A stretch of DNA of 64,000 bases from Pseudonocardia parietis (GTDB lineage Bacteria > Actinomycetota > Actinomycetes > Mycobacteriales > Pseudonocardiaceae): the NCBI RefSeq assembly GCF_017876315.1, contig NZ_JAGINU010000001.1:5146001-5210000 (forward strand), written 5' to 3'. The notes under the pieces were generated by a model, which did no database searches, had not been told where the DNA came from, and saw nothing but the letters and a program-made list of their open reading frames with translations. This document shows positions 16,335-24,882 of this stretch, piece by piece (the stretch's first letter is position 1; every line of letters begins with the position of its first letter). A program made the translations under genes and the position numbers.

Positions 16335-17039
16335 ATGGCCGCCGACACCACCCCGGTCGAGACCGGATCCGGTGGCCCGCAGCCGTCGGACGACACCCGG
16401 CCGGTCGCGTCGGGCGACCCGCGCCGGGCCGCGAAGGCCGCCCGGAAGGCGCAGCACCGCTCGGCGGGCGGCGCCCGGTGGGGGCTCACCCTGCTCGGGC
16501 TGCTGCTGCTCGCCGCAGGCGTGGCGACCGTCCTGCTGGTCACCGGCGTCTTCGGGGCGAACCGGCCGCAGCGGCCGGTGTTTGACCCGATGATCCAGGA
16601 GTTCCTGGTCGCCAACGCGACGGCGGCCCTGGTCGTGGCGCTCGTCCTCGGCCTGCTGCTGTTCGTCCTCGGCCTGCTCTGGGCCGCCCGGGCGCTGCGT
16701 CCGGAGACCCGCCCCGACCTGGTGCTCGACGGCGGCGCCGGCACCGAGATCCGGATCGACTCCTCGGCCGCCGCGGACGCGGTCGCCGACGGTGCCGCGG
16801 CTCTGCCCGGGGTCACCCGGGCCCGCGCCCGGATGGTCGGCAGGGCGTCGGCACCGGCGGTGCGGGCCACCGTCTGGATCGACGAGGACGTCGCCGACGC
16901 GGAGGTCGCCGAGATCTGCCGCCGCCTCGACGCCGAGGTGCTGAGCCAGGTGCGGGACTCGCTCGGTCTCGCGGACCTGCCGGTCGCCGTCCGGCTCGAG
17001 CTCGACTCCGCCCCCCGCACCGGTCCGCGGGTCACCTGA
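16335..17039 (+). CDS. amaP: AmaP-like alkaline shock membrane anchor protein
   Basis: 234 residues. A hydrophilic, lysine/arginine-rich N-terminus (RRAAKAARKAQHRS near 30-43) is followed by two membrane segments at about 48-70 and 92-117. A C-terminal soluble domain contains IRIDSSAAADAVADGAAALPGVTRARARM and ends VAVRLELDSAP. This two-helix-plus-domain layout is that of AmaP, which tethers Asp23 to the membrane. It is the last gene of the cluster. The following gene, a dehydrogenase, starts 77 bp later and is unrelated in function. Confidence 0.83.
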   Translation: MAADTTPVETGSGGPQPSDDTRPVASGDPRRAAKAARKAQHRSAGGARWGLTLLGLLLLAAGVATVLLVTGVFGANRPQRPVFDPMIQEFLVANATAALVVALVLGLLLFVLGLLWAARALRPETRPDLVLDGGAGTEIRIDSSAAADAVADGAAALPGVTRARARMVGRASAPAVRATVWIDEDVADAEVAEICRRLDAEVLSQVRDSLGLADLPVAVRLELDSAPRTGPRVT

Positions 17040-17115
17040 GCCGGTCGGTCCCACGTCGCCCGGCATGATCCGGCTCACAGCCGCCGGGCCCGCCGGGCGA
17101 CGTACGGTCGGGCCC

Positions 17116-17868
17116 ATGAACGCACTGCTGGACGGCAAGAAAGCCCTGGTCACCGGTGCCGGAAGCGGAATCGGCGCCGCGGTGGCCCGCCGCCTGGCGG
17201 CCGACGGTACCGCGGTCTACGCGGTCGATCTCGACGCCGGGCGGGTCGAGGCCCTGGCCGCCACGAACGACCTGATCACGCCGCTCGGCTGCGACCTGTC
17301 CGACCTCGACGCCGTCGAAGGGCTCCCGCGCGACGTCGACGTCCTGGTCAACAACGCCGGCCGCCAGCACGTCTCCCGGATCGAGGAGTTCGACCCGGAC
17401 ACGTTCTCGAACATCCTGCGCCTGATGCTCGAGTCGCCGTTCCGGCTGATCCGCCGGTCGCTGCCGCACATGTACGCCCGCGGCTGGGGCCGGGTCGTGA
17501 ACATCTCCAGCGCGCACGGGCTGCGGGCCTCGCCGTACAAGTCGGCCTACGTCTCGGCCAAGCACGGCCTCGAGGGCCTGTCCAAGGTGACGGCCCTGGA
17601 GGGCGCCGAGCACGGCGTCACCAGCAACTGCATCAACCCGGCCTACGTGCGCACCCCGCTGGTCGAGGCACAGATCGCCGACCAGGCTCGCACGCACGGG
17701 ATCTCCGAGGACGAGGTCGTCGAGAAGATCATGCTCACCCCGGTGGCGGTGAAGCGGCTGATCGAGCCGTCGGAGACCGCCGAGCTGGCCGCGCTGCTGT
17801 GGGGCCCGGCGTCGGCGTCGATCACCGGGACGTCGCTGAGCCAGGACGGCGGCTGGACGGCTCGCTGA
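17116..17868 (+). CDS. 3-hydroxybutyrate dehydrogenase
   Basis: 250 residues. A short-chain dehydrogenase with NAD-binding GAGSGIG at 14-20, NNAG at 79-82 and catalytic S132, Y145 and K149 (SSAHGLRASPYKSAYVSAKHG). It also has Q84, H134 and K142 at the positions that hold the substrate carboxylate in characterised 3-hydroxybutyrate dehydrogenases, so the assignment rests on substrate residues as well as fold. It interconverts 3-hydroxybutyrate and acetoacetate with NAD. The ATG at 17116 has no Shine-Dalgarno; translation may be leaderless. A 31-bp tandem repeat begins at its stop codon. Confidence 0.9.
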   Translation: MNALLDGKKALVTGAGSGIGAAVARRLAADGTAVYAVDLDAGRVEALAATNDLITPLGCDLSDLDAVEGLPRDVDVLVNNAGRQHVSRIEEFDPDTFSNILRLMLESPFRLIRRSLPHMYARGWGRVVNISSAHGLRASPYKSAYVSAKHGLEGLSKVTALEGAEHGVTSNCINPAYVRTPLVEAQIADQARTHGISEDEVVEKIMLTPVAVKRLIEPSETAELAALLWGPASASITGTSLSQDGGWTAR

Positions 17869-17928
17869 GCGACGCTTGCGGAGCGAACATCAGGCCTGAG
17901 CGACGCTTGCGGAGCGAACATCAGGCCT
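17867..17928. repeat. 31-bp perfect tandem duplication
   Basis: A 31-bp unit starting GAGCGACGCTTGCGGAGCGA occurs twice without a mismatch, at 17867-17897 and 17898-17928. The first unit includes the last bases of the dehydrogenase stop codon. The unit contains the near-palindrome AGGCCTGAGC at the junction. It has no gene content. Confidence 0.9.
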
Positions 17929-18035
17929 GAGCCGCCCGGTCTCACCGGGTTCTCACCCGGTGCCGGGCAGAATCGGCCGGTGAAACGGGGCGCGGTGGGT
18001 CCGCACCCGGGCGGTCCGGTACCGGGAGGCGAGGC

Positions 18036-19655
18036 GTGCGGCGGTGGACGGGGCACCCGCGGGTGCGGTGGTCCCGCCGCAGCGTCACCGGGCTGGTCCT
18101 GCTCTGCGCACTCGCGCTGCTCGCCGGCTGCGCCGTCGGGCCGTCGCAGCGCCCGCCGGTCGCCGTGCGCGGTGAGCACCTGCCGGCCGCTCCCCCCTCG
18201 GCGGCCGCCCAGCCGCCCGCCGACCCGGACCTGCTGCCCGGGACCGAGCCGGTCCGGGGCGGACCCGTGTTCGGCGACTGCACCGACGACGTCCTCGCCG
18301 GGCTGTCCGCGGCCGGCACGCCGGTCCCGGCCGGGCGCGCGCTGGAGATCGGCTGCGGGCGGCTCACCGTGCCCGCCGACCGCGGCCGTCCCGACCTCGG
18401 CCCGGCCCGGCTCGGCCTGACCCGGGTGACGACGCCGGGCGCGGCCGCCGACCTGCCCGCGCTCGTCGTGCTCGGCGACACCGGCGTCGACGGCTCCGCG
18501 CGGGCCGCCGCGACGCTCGCCGCACAGCTGCCCGACGCCGTCCTGGCGCGCTACCAGGTGATCGGGATGGACCGCCGCGGCGCCGGCGAGGACCTGCTCG
18601 ACTGTGCACCCGCCGACGCCCGCGCCGCGCTGCTCGACGCCGGCCCCGACCGCCGTGACGAAGCCGCGATGTCGGCGTTGCTGGATCGGTCGCGGGCCAT
18701 CGTGCAGGACTGCTACCTGCTGCTGTCCGGCACGCTGACCAGCTTCAAGTCCGCCAGCTCGGCCGACGACCTCGAGTCGTTGCGCAGCGCACTCGGCGTG
18801 GCGCGGCTGAACCTGCTGGGCATCGGGGACGGCGCCGATGCGGTCGCGGGCTGGGTGGCCCGCCACCCCGACGCCGTCGGCCGGGTCGTCCTCGACGGGC
18901 CCGGTGACCCCGGGCTCGACGACCCCGCGCGCACCGAGGCCGCCACCGCCGCCGCGGAGGCCGCGTTCGACGACTTCGCCACCGCCTGCGCCGCCGGACC
19001 CGACTGTCCACTCGGTCCCGACCCGCGCGCGACCGTGCGGGGCCTGCTCGACCGGCTCACCGGCACCGCGCTCCCGGTCGGTGACGGCGACACGGTCACC
19101 GCGGGCGCCACGGTGCGGGCCGTGCGCGCGGTGCTGTCCCAGCCCGCCCGGTGGCCGGAGCTGCAGGCGGCGCTCGCCGCGGCCGATGCCGGCGACGCGG
19201 CCGGGCTCGTCCGGCTCCTGGCCCCGATCGGCGGCCCCCAGGGCCGGTTCGACGCCGCCCTGGCCACCCGGTGCAACGACAGCAGAGTCCGCGCGACCCC
19301 CGGCGAGGCGGCGGACCGGGCCGCGGACTGGGCCGGTCGCTTCCCGCTGTTCGGCGTCGCCGCGGCCCAGGACCTGGTGGCGTGCGGGCCGTGGCCGTCG
19401 GGTGGGCCGGTCGTCCCGGCCACGCCGCAGGGCAACCCCTCCCCGCCGGTGCTGGTGCTGGGCACCGCGCACGACCCCCGCACGCCGCAGAGCGGCGCGG
19501 AACGGACCGCCGAGCAGCTCGGGAACGGGCGGCTGGTCCGGTGGGAGGGCGCCGGCACCGGCGCCTACCCCCGCACGCCGTGCGTGACGGCGATCGTCGA
19601 TCGCGCGCTGCTCGACGGCCGGGCTCCGGCCGAGCCGGTCGTCTGCCCGCCGTAA
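18036..19655 (+). CDS. Secreted lipoprotein of the TAP-like alpha/beta-hydrolase family, catalytic residues missing
   Basis: 539 residues from the GTG at 18036 (Shine-Dalgarno GGGAGGCGAGG). Residues 1-33 form a lipoprotein signal ending in LLAGC. The body follows the tripeptidyl-aminopeptidase/SlpD-type hydrolases: YQVIGMDRRGAGED, a C-terminal GTAHDPRTPQSGAERTAEQL, and a final paired-cysteine segment. However, the nucleophile elbow reads LLGIGDGADAV where GxSYG is expected, and the last catalytic motif reads GAGTGAYPRTPC where the histidine of GHG is expected. Only the aspartate motif is intact. It looks like a surface pseudoenzyme, perhaps a binding protein. Whole-length preservation with intact signal argues against a decaying pseudogene. 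Confidence 0.8.
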   Translation: MRRWTGHPRVRWSRRSVTGLVLLCALALLAGCAVGPSQRPPVAVRGEHLPAAPPSAAAQPPADPDLLPGTEPVRGGPVFGDCTDDVLAGLSAAGTPVPAGRALEIGCGRLTVPADRGRPDLGPARLGLTRVTTPGAAADLPALVVLGDTGVDGSARAAATLAAQLPDAVLARYQVIGMDRRGAGEDLLDCAPADARAALLDAGPDRRDEAAMSALLDRSRAIVQDCYLLLSGTLTSFKSASSADDLESLRSALGVARLNLLGIGDGADAVAGWVARHPDAVGRVVLDGPGDPGLDDPARTEAATAAAEAAFDDFATACAAGPDCPLGPDPRATVRGLLDRLTGTALPVGDGDTVTAGATVRAVRAVLSQPARWPELQAALAAADAGDAAGLVRLLAPIGGPQGRFDAALATRCNDSRVRATPGEAADRAADWAGRFPLFGVAAAQDLVACGPWPSGGPVVPATPQGNPSPPVLVLGTAHDPRTPQSGAERTAEQLGNGRLVRWEGAGTGAYPRTPCVTAIVDRALLDGRAPAEPVVCPP

Positions 19656-20066
19656 CCGATTGCACCGGGCGGCGCACCGCACGTGACCGGACGGTGCGAC
19701 CAAACCGACACCCAAGGTCACGATTCCGTATCCGCGCAGTTTGCGAACCGGATTGCACCGGCTCGCTCCCGGCGCCCACGACCTGCGGCGACGTATCGGA
19801 AAAGGATTCTCCGAAACGGCCACCGGCTCCGCACGTGGCCGATCGCTGCGCTTACCTTGTCCCGCCGTTCCGGCTAGGCTCCGTGCGGCAGCAGGGTCAC
19901 CGCAGGTCGCGCCGGTTCCGCCGGAGAGCGCGCGAAGCTCTGCTGCCGTCCCGTTCGGATGCGTGTAACGCCGGTGGCACCAACCGGCGAGCCTGCAGAC
20001 GGACGGTGCGGCAGGACCGGTCGGCCCGCGCCGCTCGGCGGGCACGAAACGGGTGGAAGGAGCACG
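19656..20066. other. 411-bp intergenic leader of the OpuC operon
   Basis: No convincing coding frame. The sequence GATTGCACCGG occurs at about 19659 and again at about 19752. A promoter candidate lies at 19852-19880, which would leave a 5' leader of about 180 nt. I recognise no riboswitch or attenuator in that leader. Confidence 0.5.
19852..19880 (+). promoter_or_regulatory. Possible promoter of the OpuC-type operon
   Basis: TTACCT (19852-19857) and TAGGCT (19875-19880) are separated by exactly 17 bp. The -10 fits actinobacterial TANNNT; the -35 is weak. Confidence 0.4.
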
Positions 20067-20750
20067 GTGGATTTCTTCACCTATGTAGGGTCAGAACTGA
20101 ACGAGTTGGTGTTCTACGGCCAGCAGCACTTTCTACTGGTCGGCATTGCGGTCGGAATCGCAGGTGTCATCTCGCTCGCCGCGGGCACGTTGCTGCACAC
20201 GAACCGGCTGACCCCGGACTCGTGGAGCAAGCCGGTGCGGATCGGCACCCGGGAGGGCCTGCTGATCGCCAGCTCGGCGGCGCTGACGATCCCGTCGCTG
20301 GCCCTGTTCGGTCTGCTGCAGCCGGTGCTCGGCCTCGGCGCGACGCCCTCGCTCACCGCGCTGACCATCTACGCCGTCTACCCGATCCTGCGCAACGTGG
20401 TGGCCGGGCTCTCCTCGGTCGACGACGCCGTGCTGGAGTCCGCCCGCGGCATGGGGATGGGCCCGGTCCGCCGGATGTTCTCCATCCAGCTCCCGCTGGC
20501 CTGGCCGGTGATCCTCTCCGGGATCCGGGTCGCGGTCCTGATCATCATCGGCATCGCTGTCGTCGCCGGCGCCATCAACGGCCCGGGTTTCGGTTCCTCG
20601 TTGCTGCTGGGCCTGCAGCGGCTCGGGTCGGTCAACTCGTTCAACCAGGTACTGGCGGCCACGCTCGGCTGCCTCGTCGTGGCTGCCGTCTACGAACTCG
20701 TGTTCTGGCTCGTGCAGCGCTTCACCACCCCCAGGGGGATCCGTGTCTGA
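20067..20750 (+). CDS. Glycine betaine/choline-type ABC transporter permease (OpuCB/ProW-like)
   Basis: 227 residues from a GTG preceded by GGAAGGAGCACG. It has about five membrane segments, with the permease EAA loop recognisable as VDDAVLESARGMGMGPVRRMFSIQLPLAWPVILSGI (about 120-155), which docks on the ATPase. It is the first of four genes (permease, ATPase, permease, binding protein) encoding a complete OpuC/ProU-type importer for compatible solutes such as glycine betaine, choline or carnitine. Its stop lies 8 bp inside the ATPase gene. Confidence 0.92.
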   Translation: MDFFTYVGSELNELVFYGQQHFLLVGIAVGIAGVISLAAGTLLHTNRLTPDSWSKPVRIGTREGLLIASSAALTIPSLALFGLLQPVLGLGATPSLTALTIYAVYPILRNVVAGLSSVDDAVLESARGMGMGPVRRMFSIQLPLAWPVILSGIRVAVLIIIGIAVVAGAINGPGFGSSLLLGLQRLGSVNSFNQVLAATLGCLVVAAVYELVFWLVQRFTTPRGIRV

Positions 20751-21816
20751 CTCCGCAAAGCCGATGATCGCCCTCGAGGGCATCAGCAAGACCTACCCGA
20801 AGGCGAGCGCGCCGGCCGTCCAGGAACTGACCCTGGAGGTACCGGAGGGCACGATCTCGATGTTCATCGGGCCGTCCGGCTGCGGCAAGACGACCACGCT
20901 GAAGATGATGAACCGGCTGATCGAGCCGTCGAGCGGGCGGATCATGCTGGACGGCGAGGACGTCACGAAGGTCAACGCCGACGAGCTGCGCCGCCGGATC
21001 GGCTACGTCATCCAGCAGGTCGGCCTGTTCCCGCACTACACGATCGGCGAGAACATCGCCGTCGTGCCGAAGATCCTCGGCTGGGAAAAGAACCGGATCA
21101 CCGCCCGGGTCGACGAGCTGTTGCACCTGGTCGGCCTGGAGCCGAAGGACTACCGAGACCGCTACCCGCGCCAGCTCTCCGGCGGCCAGCAGCAGCGCGT
21201 CGGGGTCGCCCGCGGGCTCGCGGCCGACCCGGCGGTGATGCTGATGGACGAGCCGTTCGGCGCCATCGACCCGATCACCCGCGAGCGGCTCCAGGACGAG
21301 TTCCTGGTGCTGCAGCAGCAGATCGCGAAGACGATCTGCTTCGTCACCCACGACCTGAGCGAGGCGGTCAAGCTCGGTGACCGGATCGCCGTCTTCGGGC
21401 CCGGCGGGACGCTGCAGCAGTACGACTCCCCGGACGACGTTCTCACCCACCCGGCGAACGAGTTCGTCGCCGAGTTCGTCGGCTCCGGCGCCGCCGTGCG
21501 GCGGCTGTCGCTGCTCGAGCTGTCCCGGCTCGAGCTGCAGTCGGTCGGGCTGGACGGCACGTCGGCGCCCAACGGTGCGCCGACCTACGAGGCCGACGCC
21601 GAGGGCCGCCCGGTCCGCTGGGCCTACCTGCCGGGCACCTCGGCGCTGCCGAAGCTGGTCACCGTCCCGCACTCGGGCACCGTCTACGACGCCGTCGACG
21701 TCATGCTCGACGCGCAGACCGAGCTCGTCGGCGTCATCGACGACCAGCAGAAGCTGCAGGGCGCGCTGTGGTGGAAGGACCTCGTCGAGGGTCTGAAGAC
21801 CAAGGGCCCGGCGTGA
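20743..21816 (+). CDS. Glycine betaine/choline-type ABC transporter ATP-binding protein (OpuCA/ProV-like)
   Basis: 357 residues. Walker A GPSGCGKTT is near residue 44, the signature is LSGGQQQRVGVARGL, Walker B is VMLMDEPFGAIDP and the switch is FVTHDLSEA. The C-terminal 100 residues correspond to the CBS region of ProV/OpuCA that senses ionic strength. It is degenerate: only VPHSGTVYDAVDVMLDAQTELVGVIDDQ looks like a CBS motif, so a single complete CBS repeat at most. The GTG start overlaps the upstream permease by 8 bp, and the stop overlaps the next permease by 3 bp. Confidence 0.93.
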   Translation: MSDSAKPMIALEGISKTYPKASAPAVQELTLEVPEGTISMFIGPSGCGKTTTLKMMNRLIEPSSGRIMLDGEDVTKVNADELRRRIGYVIQQVGLFPHYTIGENIAVVPKILGWEKNRITARVDELLHLVGLEPKDYRDRYPRQLSGGQQQRVGVARGLAADPAVMLMDEPFGAIDPITRERLQDEFLVLQQQIAKTICFVTHDLSEAVKLGDRIAVFGPGGTLQQYDSPDDVLTHPANEFVAEFVGSGAAVRRLSLLELSRLELQSVGLDGTSAPNGAPTYEADAEGRPVRWAYLPGTSALPKLVTVPHSGTVYDAVDVMLDAQTELVGVIDDQQKLQGALWWKDLVEGLKTKGPA

Positions 21817-22601
21817 GTGCCCCGGCCCCGGAGGCCACCACCGCAGAGGTCGTCGACACCCCCCGCCGGGCGCGCTCGAGGATCGACAGGGCGCTGGTCG
21901 TCAACCCGCTGATCGCACTCATCGGGCTCGTGGCGGTGTTCGCCTACGCCGCCGTCGAGGGCCTCGACGACGTCGAACGCTCGGTGATCAACCCGCAGGC
22001 GCTGTGGGTCCGGCTCAGCGAGCACCTCGTGCTCACGGGCCTGTCCACACTCGTCGTCATCATCATCGCGATCCCGGCCGGTATCGCGATCAGCAGGCCC
22101 GCCGCGGCCCGGATCCAGCGGCCGGTGCTCGCCTTCGCCGGCTTCATGCAGGCGTTGCCCGCGTTCGGTGTGATCATCCTGCTCGCGTTCTCGCCGCTCG
22201 GTCTCGGCCTGCCGACCGCCGTCGTCGCGCTCGCGCTGGCCGCGCTGCTGCCGGTGCTGACCAACACCGTCGTCGGCCTGCAGCAGGTCGACCGGTCGCT
22301 GATCGAGGCCTCCCGCGGGATCGGGCTCTCCGCCCGGCAGACCCTGTTCCGGGTCGAGCTCCCGCTGGCCACCCCGGTCATGGTCGCCGGCGTGCGGGTC
22401 GCGCTGGTGCTCAACGTCGGCACCGCCGCGCTGGCGACGTTCATCGGCGCCGGCGGTCTCGGCGAGCCGATCAAGGGCATGCTCGAGCTCGGCCGGCCGA
22501 CCGGCACCCTGGTCGCCGCGACCATCGTCGCCGCGCTCGCCCTCATCGTGGACTGGCTCGCCGGTCTCGCCGAGTACGCGGTGCGCCGCAACTCCGGCTG
22601 A
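21813..22601 (+). CDS. Glycine betaine/choline-type ABC transporter permease (OpuCD-like)
   Basis: 262 residues from the GTG at 21813 (GTGA overlap). A polar N-terminal tail of about 30 residues precedes about six membrane segments. The EAA loop reads VDRSLIEASRGIGLSARQTLFRVELPLATPVMVAGV. It is the second permease of the heteromeric OpuC-type channel. Its paralogue upstream is shorter and lacks the tail. Confidence 0.92.
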   Translation: MSAPAPEATTAEVVDTPRRARSRIDRALVVNPLIALIGLVAVFAYAAVEGLDDVERSVINPQALWVRLSEHLVLTGLSTLVVIIIAIPAGIAISRPAAARIQRPVLAFAGFMQALPAFGVIILLAFSPLGLGLPTAVVALALAALLPVLTNTVVGLQQVDRSLIEASRGIGLSARQTLFRVELPLATPVMVAGVRVALVLNVGTAALATFIGAGGLGEPIKGMLELGRPTGTLVAATIVAALALIVDWLAGLAEYAVRRNSG

Positions 22602-22654
22602 GCACCGCGACCGCTCCCCCGACATCCCGCAGTACCGCTTTCCCTGGAGGACAC

Positions 22655-23626
22655 GTGAGATTCGGACGATCCCGGCGCATGGCGCTGACGGCCATGGCGG
22701 CCGTCGCCGCGCTGACCCTCGCGGGCTGTGGCGGCCTCGACTCCGGCGGGCCCTCGGCCTCCGGCGGCTCGCTCGCCGACGCCGGCAACCTGGAGGGCGT
22801 CGACTACGTCGTCGGCGGCAAGAACTTCGACGAGCAGCTGGTGCTCTGCCAGGTCACCGTCGCCGCCCTCGAGTCCGTCGGCGGCAACGTCACCGACCGG
22901 TGCAACCTCGGCGGCACCGACGTCGCGCGGCAGGCCCTGCTCTCCGGTGACATCAACATCTACTGGGACTACACCGGCACCGCGTGGGCCTCCTTCTTCA
23001 AGGAGACCGAGCGCATCCCGGACGACAACGAGCTCTACCGCCTGGTCGCCGAGCGTGACCTGCAGGAGAACCAGCTCGTGTGGCTGAACAAGGCGGACTT
23101 CAACAACACCTACGCCTTCGCCGTCAACGGCGACAAGGCGCAGCAGGAGAACCTGAACTCGCTGTCCGACATGGCCGCCTACATCAACGCGGGCAAGCCG
23201 GGCACGGTGTGCGTGGAGACCGAGTACAACTCGCGCGACGACGGGCTGCGCGGCCTGCAGGAGACCTACGGGTTCGAGGTCCCGGCCGACCGGCTGCAGG
23301 TGCTCGCCACCGGCGTCATCTACCAGGCCACCCAGGAGGGTCGCTGCACCTTCGGCCTGGTGTTCACCACCGACGGCCGCATCCCCGGTCTCGGCCTGAA
23401 GGTGCTCGACGACGACAAGCGCTACCACGTCACCTACAACGCGGCGCCGATCGTCCGCCAGGAGACCTACGACCAGAACCCGGCGATCCGCGAGGTCATG
23501 GCACCGATCTCGGCGGCGCTGGACTACGAGACCATGCTGGACCTCAACGGCAAGGTCTCCTCCGAGGGCCAGGACGCGCGCCAGGTCGCACGTGACTGGC
23601 TCACCGAGAAGGGCTTCATCGGCTGA
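22655..23626 (+). CDS. Glycine betaine/choline-type ABC transporter substrate-binding lipoprotein (OpuCC/ProX-like)
   Basis: 323 residues from the GTG at 22655 (Shine-Dalgarno CTGGAGG). The signal peptide ends in a LAGC lipobox at about residue 26. The mature part is an OpuAC-type two-lobed domain: VVGGKNFDEQLVLCQVTVAAL, the IYWDYTGTAW segment near residues 104-113 that lines the quaternary-amine pocket in this family, and EYNSRDDGLRGLQETYGFE. Extra cysteines may form disulfides outside the cell. It follows the permease by 53 bp and ends the operon before a strong terminator. Confidence 0.93.
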   Translation: MRFGRSRRMALTAMAAVAALTLAGCGGLDSGGPSASGGSLADAGNLEGVDYVVGGKNFDEQLVLCQVTVAALESVGGNVTDRCNLGGTDVARQALLSGDINIYWDYTGTAWASFFKETERIPDDNELYRLVAERDLQENQLVWLNKADFNNTYAFAVNGDKAQQENLNSLSDMAAYINAGKPGTVCVETEYNSRDDGLRGLQETYGFEVPADRLQVLATGVIYQATQEGRCTFGLVFTTDGRIPGLGLKVLDDDKRYHVTYNAAPIVRQETYDQNPAIREVMAPISAALDYETMLDLNGKVSSEGQDARQVARDWLTEKGFIG

Positions 23627-23643
23627 CGCCCGCCGCACCGCGT

Positions 23644-23677
23644 ACGGCCCCGCATCCCGCCCGGGATGCGGGGCCGT
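23644..23677 (+). terminator. Terminator of the OpuC-type operon
   Basis: Perfect 15-bp arms (ACGGCCCCGCATCCC and complement) around a GCCC loop, 18 bp past the stop of the binding protein. It is the strongest terminator in the window. Confidence 0.85.
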
Positions 23678-23879
23678 TCGGCGTCCCGGCCGGTTCCGGC
23701 GGTGGACGGTCGTTGCACGTGGGCCGCGGTTCATGGTCGGCTGACCGGTACCAGCCCTGCGACCCGGGACGGACGACGCACGTGATCAGCTGCCGCCACC
23801 GGACCGGCCCGCTCGCCGCCGCGCGCCGAGTCCCGGCCCGTACCCGTTCGGTGCGCACCGAGCGCGGGGGCGTCGGCTG

Positions 23880-24857
23880 ATGGCCCGGCGCAGCGTGGAC
23901 GAGGTCCGGGCCGGGGTCGAGCTGACCAACCTGTCCGGAGAGGCGTTCGACGGCGCCGGGGTGACCAAGCGGGAGCTGATCGACCACCTGGACGCGTTCG
24001 CCGCGCGGATCCTGCCCGGCCTCGCCGACCGGGCGCTGTCGGTGGTGCGGGCCCGGCCCGGGCAGGCGCCGTTCATGCAGAAGAACCTGCCGCGCGGGGC
24101 GCCGGACTGGATCCCGACCCTGGACGTGTGGGCTCAGACCTCGCAACGCACCGTGCACTACCCGGTCTGTGCCGACCGCCCCACCCTGCTGTGGTTCGGC
24201 AACCAGCGGGCGATCGAGCTCCACCCCACCCTGGTGCCGCACGGGGCCGGAACGACCGACGAGCTCGTCGTCGATCTCGACCCGCCCCCGGACGGCGGGT
24301 TCGATCGGGTCGTGGCCGCCGCCCGGCTGGTCCGGGCCGCGCTGACCGATCTCGGGCTGGACGCGGTGGCGAAGACCAGCGGGGCCAAGGGCATCCACCT
24401 GGTCGTGCCGCTGTCCGTGCCGCCGTCCGGGCCGCTGGGCATCGACGACGCGTTCGCCGCCACCCGCGCGCTGTGCGCCCGCGCCGCCGCGCTCGGCCCG
24501 GACGTGGCGACGACCGCGTTCATCAAGGACGACCGCGGCGGGCGGGTCTTCCTGGACCCGACCCGGGCGGGTGGGGCGACGCTGGTCGCCGCCTACAGCC
24601 CGCGCGCCCGGCCGGGCCTGCCGGTGTCGTTCCCGGTCGCCTGGGACGACCTCGACGCGGTCCGCCCGGCCGACTTCACCGTGCGGACCGCCGCCGGGCT
24701 CGCCGGGGACTCCGACCCGTGGCGCTCGCTGCGCCCGCCGGCCGCGTCCCTGCCGGAGCTGCTGGTCGAGGAGGGCCGCGCGATCCCCGTGCCGCGGGTG
24801 CAGGCGATGCACGAGGGGAAGCGCCGCAAGCGGGCCCGGGAGCGGGACGAGGGCTGA
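23880..24857 (+). CDS. LigD-type polymerase domain protein (non-homologous end-joining primase-polymerase), copy 1
   Basis: 325 residues. A stand-alone AEP-superfamily polymerase as found in bacterial LigD. Metal-binding DLDP is at D132/D134. KTSGAKGIH near 183-191 holds the nucleotide-binding histidine, and the third acidic site is the KDDRGGRVFLD region. The start MARRSVDEVRAGVELTNLSG and GVTKRELIDHL are typical. Such enzymes add ribonucleotides at DNA double-strand breaks with Ku and a ligase. It is convergent with a second paralogue (24883-25914), their stops 25 bp apart. No ku or ligase is in the window. The C-terminus is lysine/arginine-rich. Confidence 0.9.
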   Translation: MARRSVDEVRAGVELTNLSGEAFDGAGVTKRELIDHLDAFAARILPGLADRALSVVRARPGQAPFMQKNLPRGAPDWIPTLDVWAQTSQRTVHYPVCADRPTLLWFGNQRAIELHPTLVPHGAGTTDELVVDLDPPPDGGFDRVVAAARLVRAALTDLGLDAVAKTSGAKGIHLVVPLSVPPSGPLGIDDAFAATRALCARAAALGPDVATTAFIKDDRGGRVFLDPTRAGGATLVAAYSPRARPGLPVSFPVAWDDLDAVRPADFTVRTAAGLAGDSDPWRSLRPPAASLPELLVEEGRAIPVPRVQAMHEGKRRKRARERDEG

Positions 24858-24882
24858 GGTGATCGCGCCCCCGTTCGAGGAT

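Noticed and set aside
19656..20066. Riboswitch or osmosensing RNA in the OpuC leader
   Set aside because: No known riboswitch consensus was recognised; only a weak promoter could be proposed.
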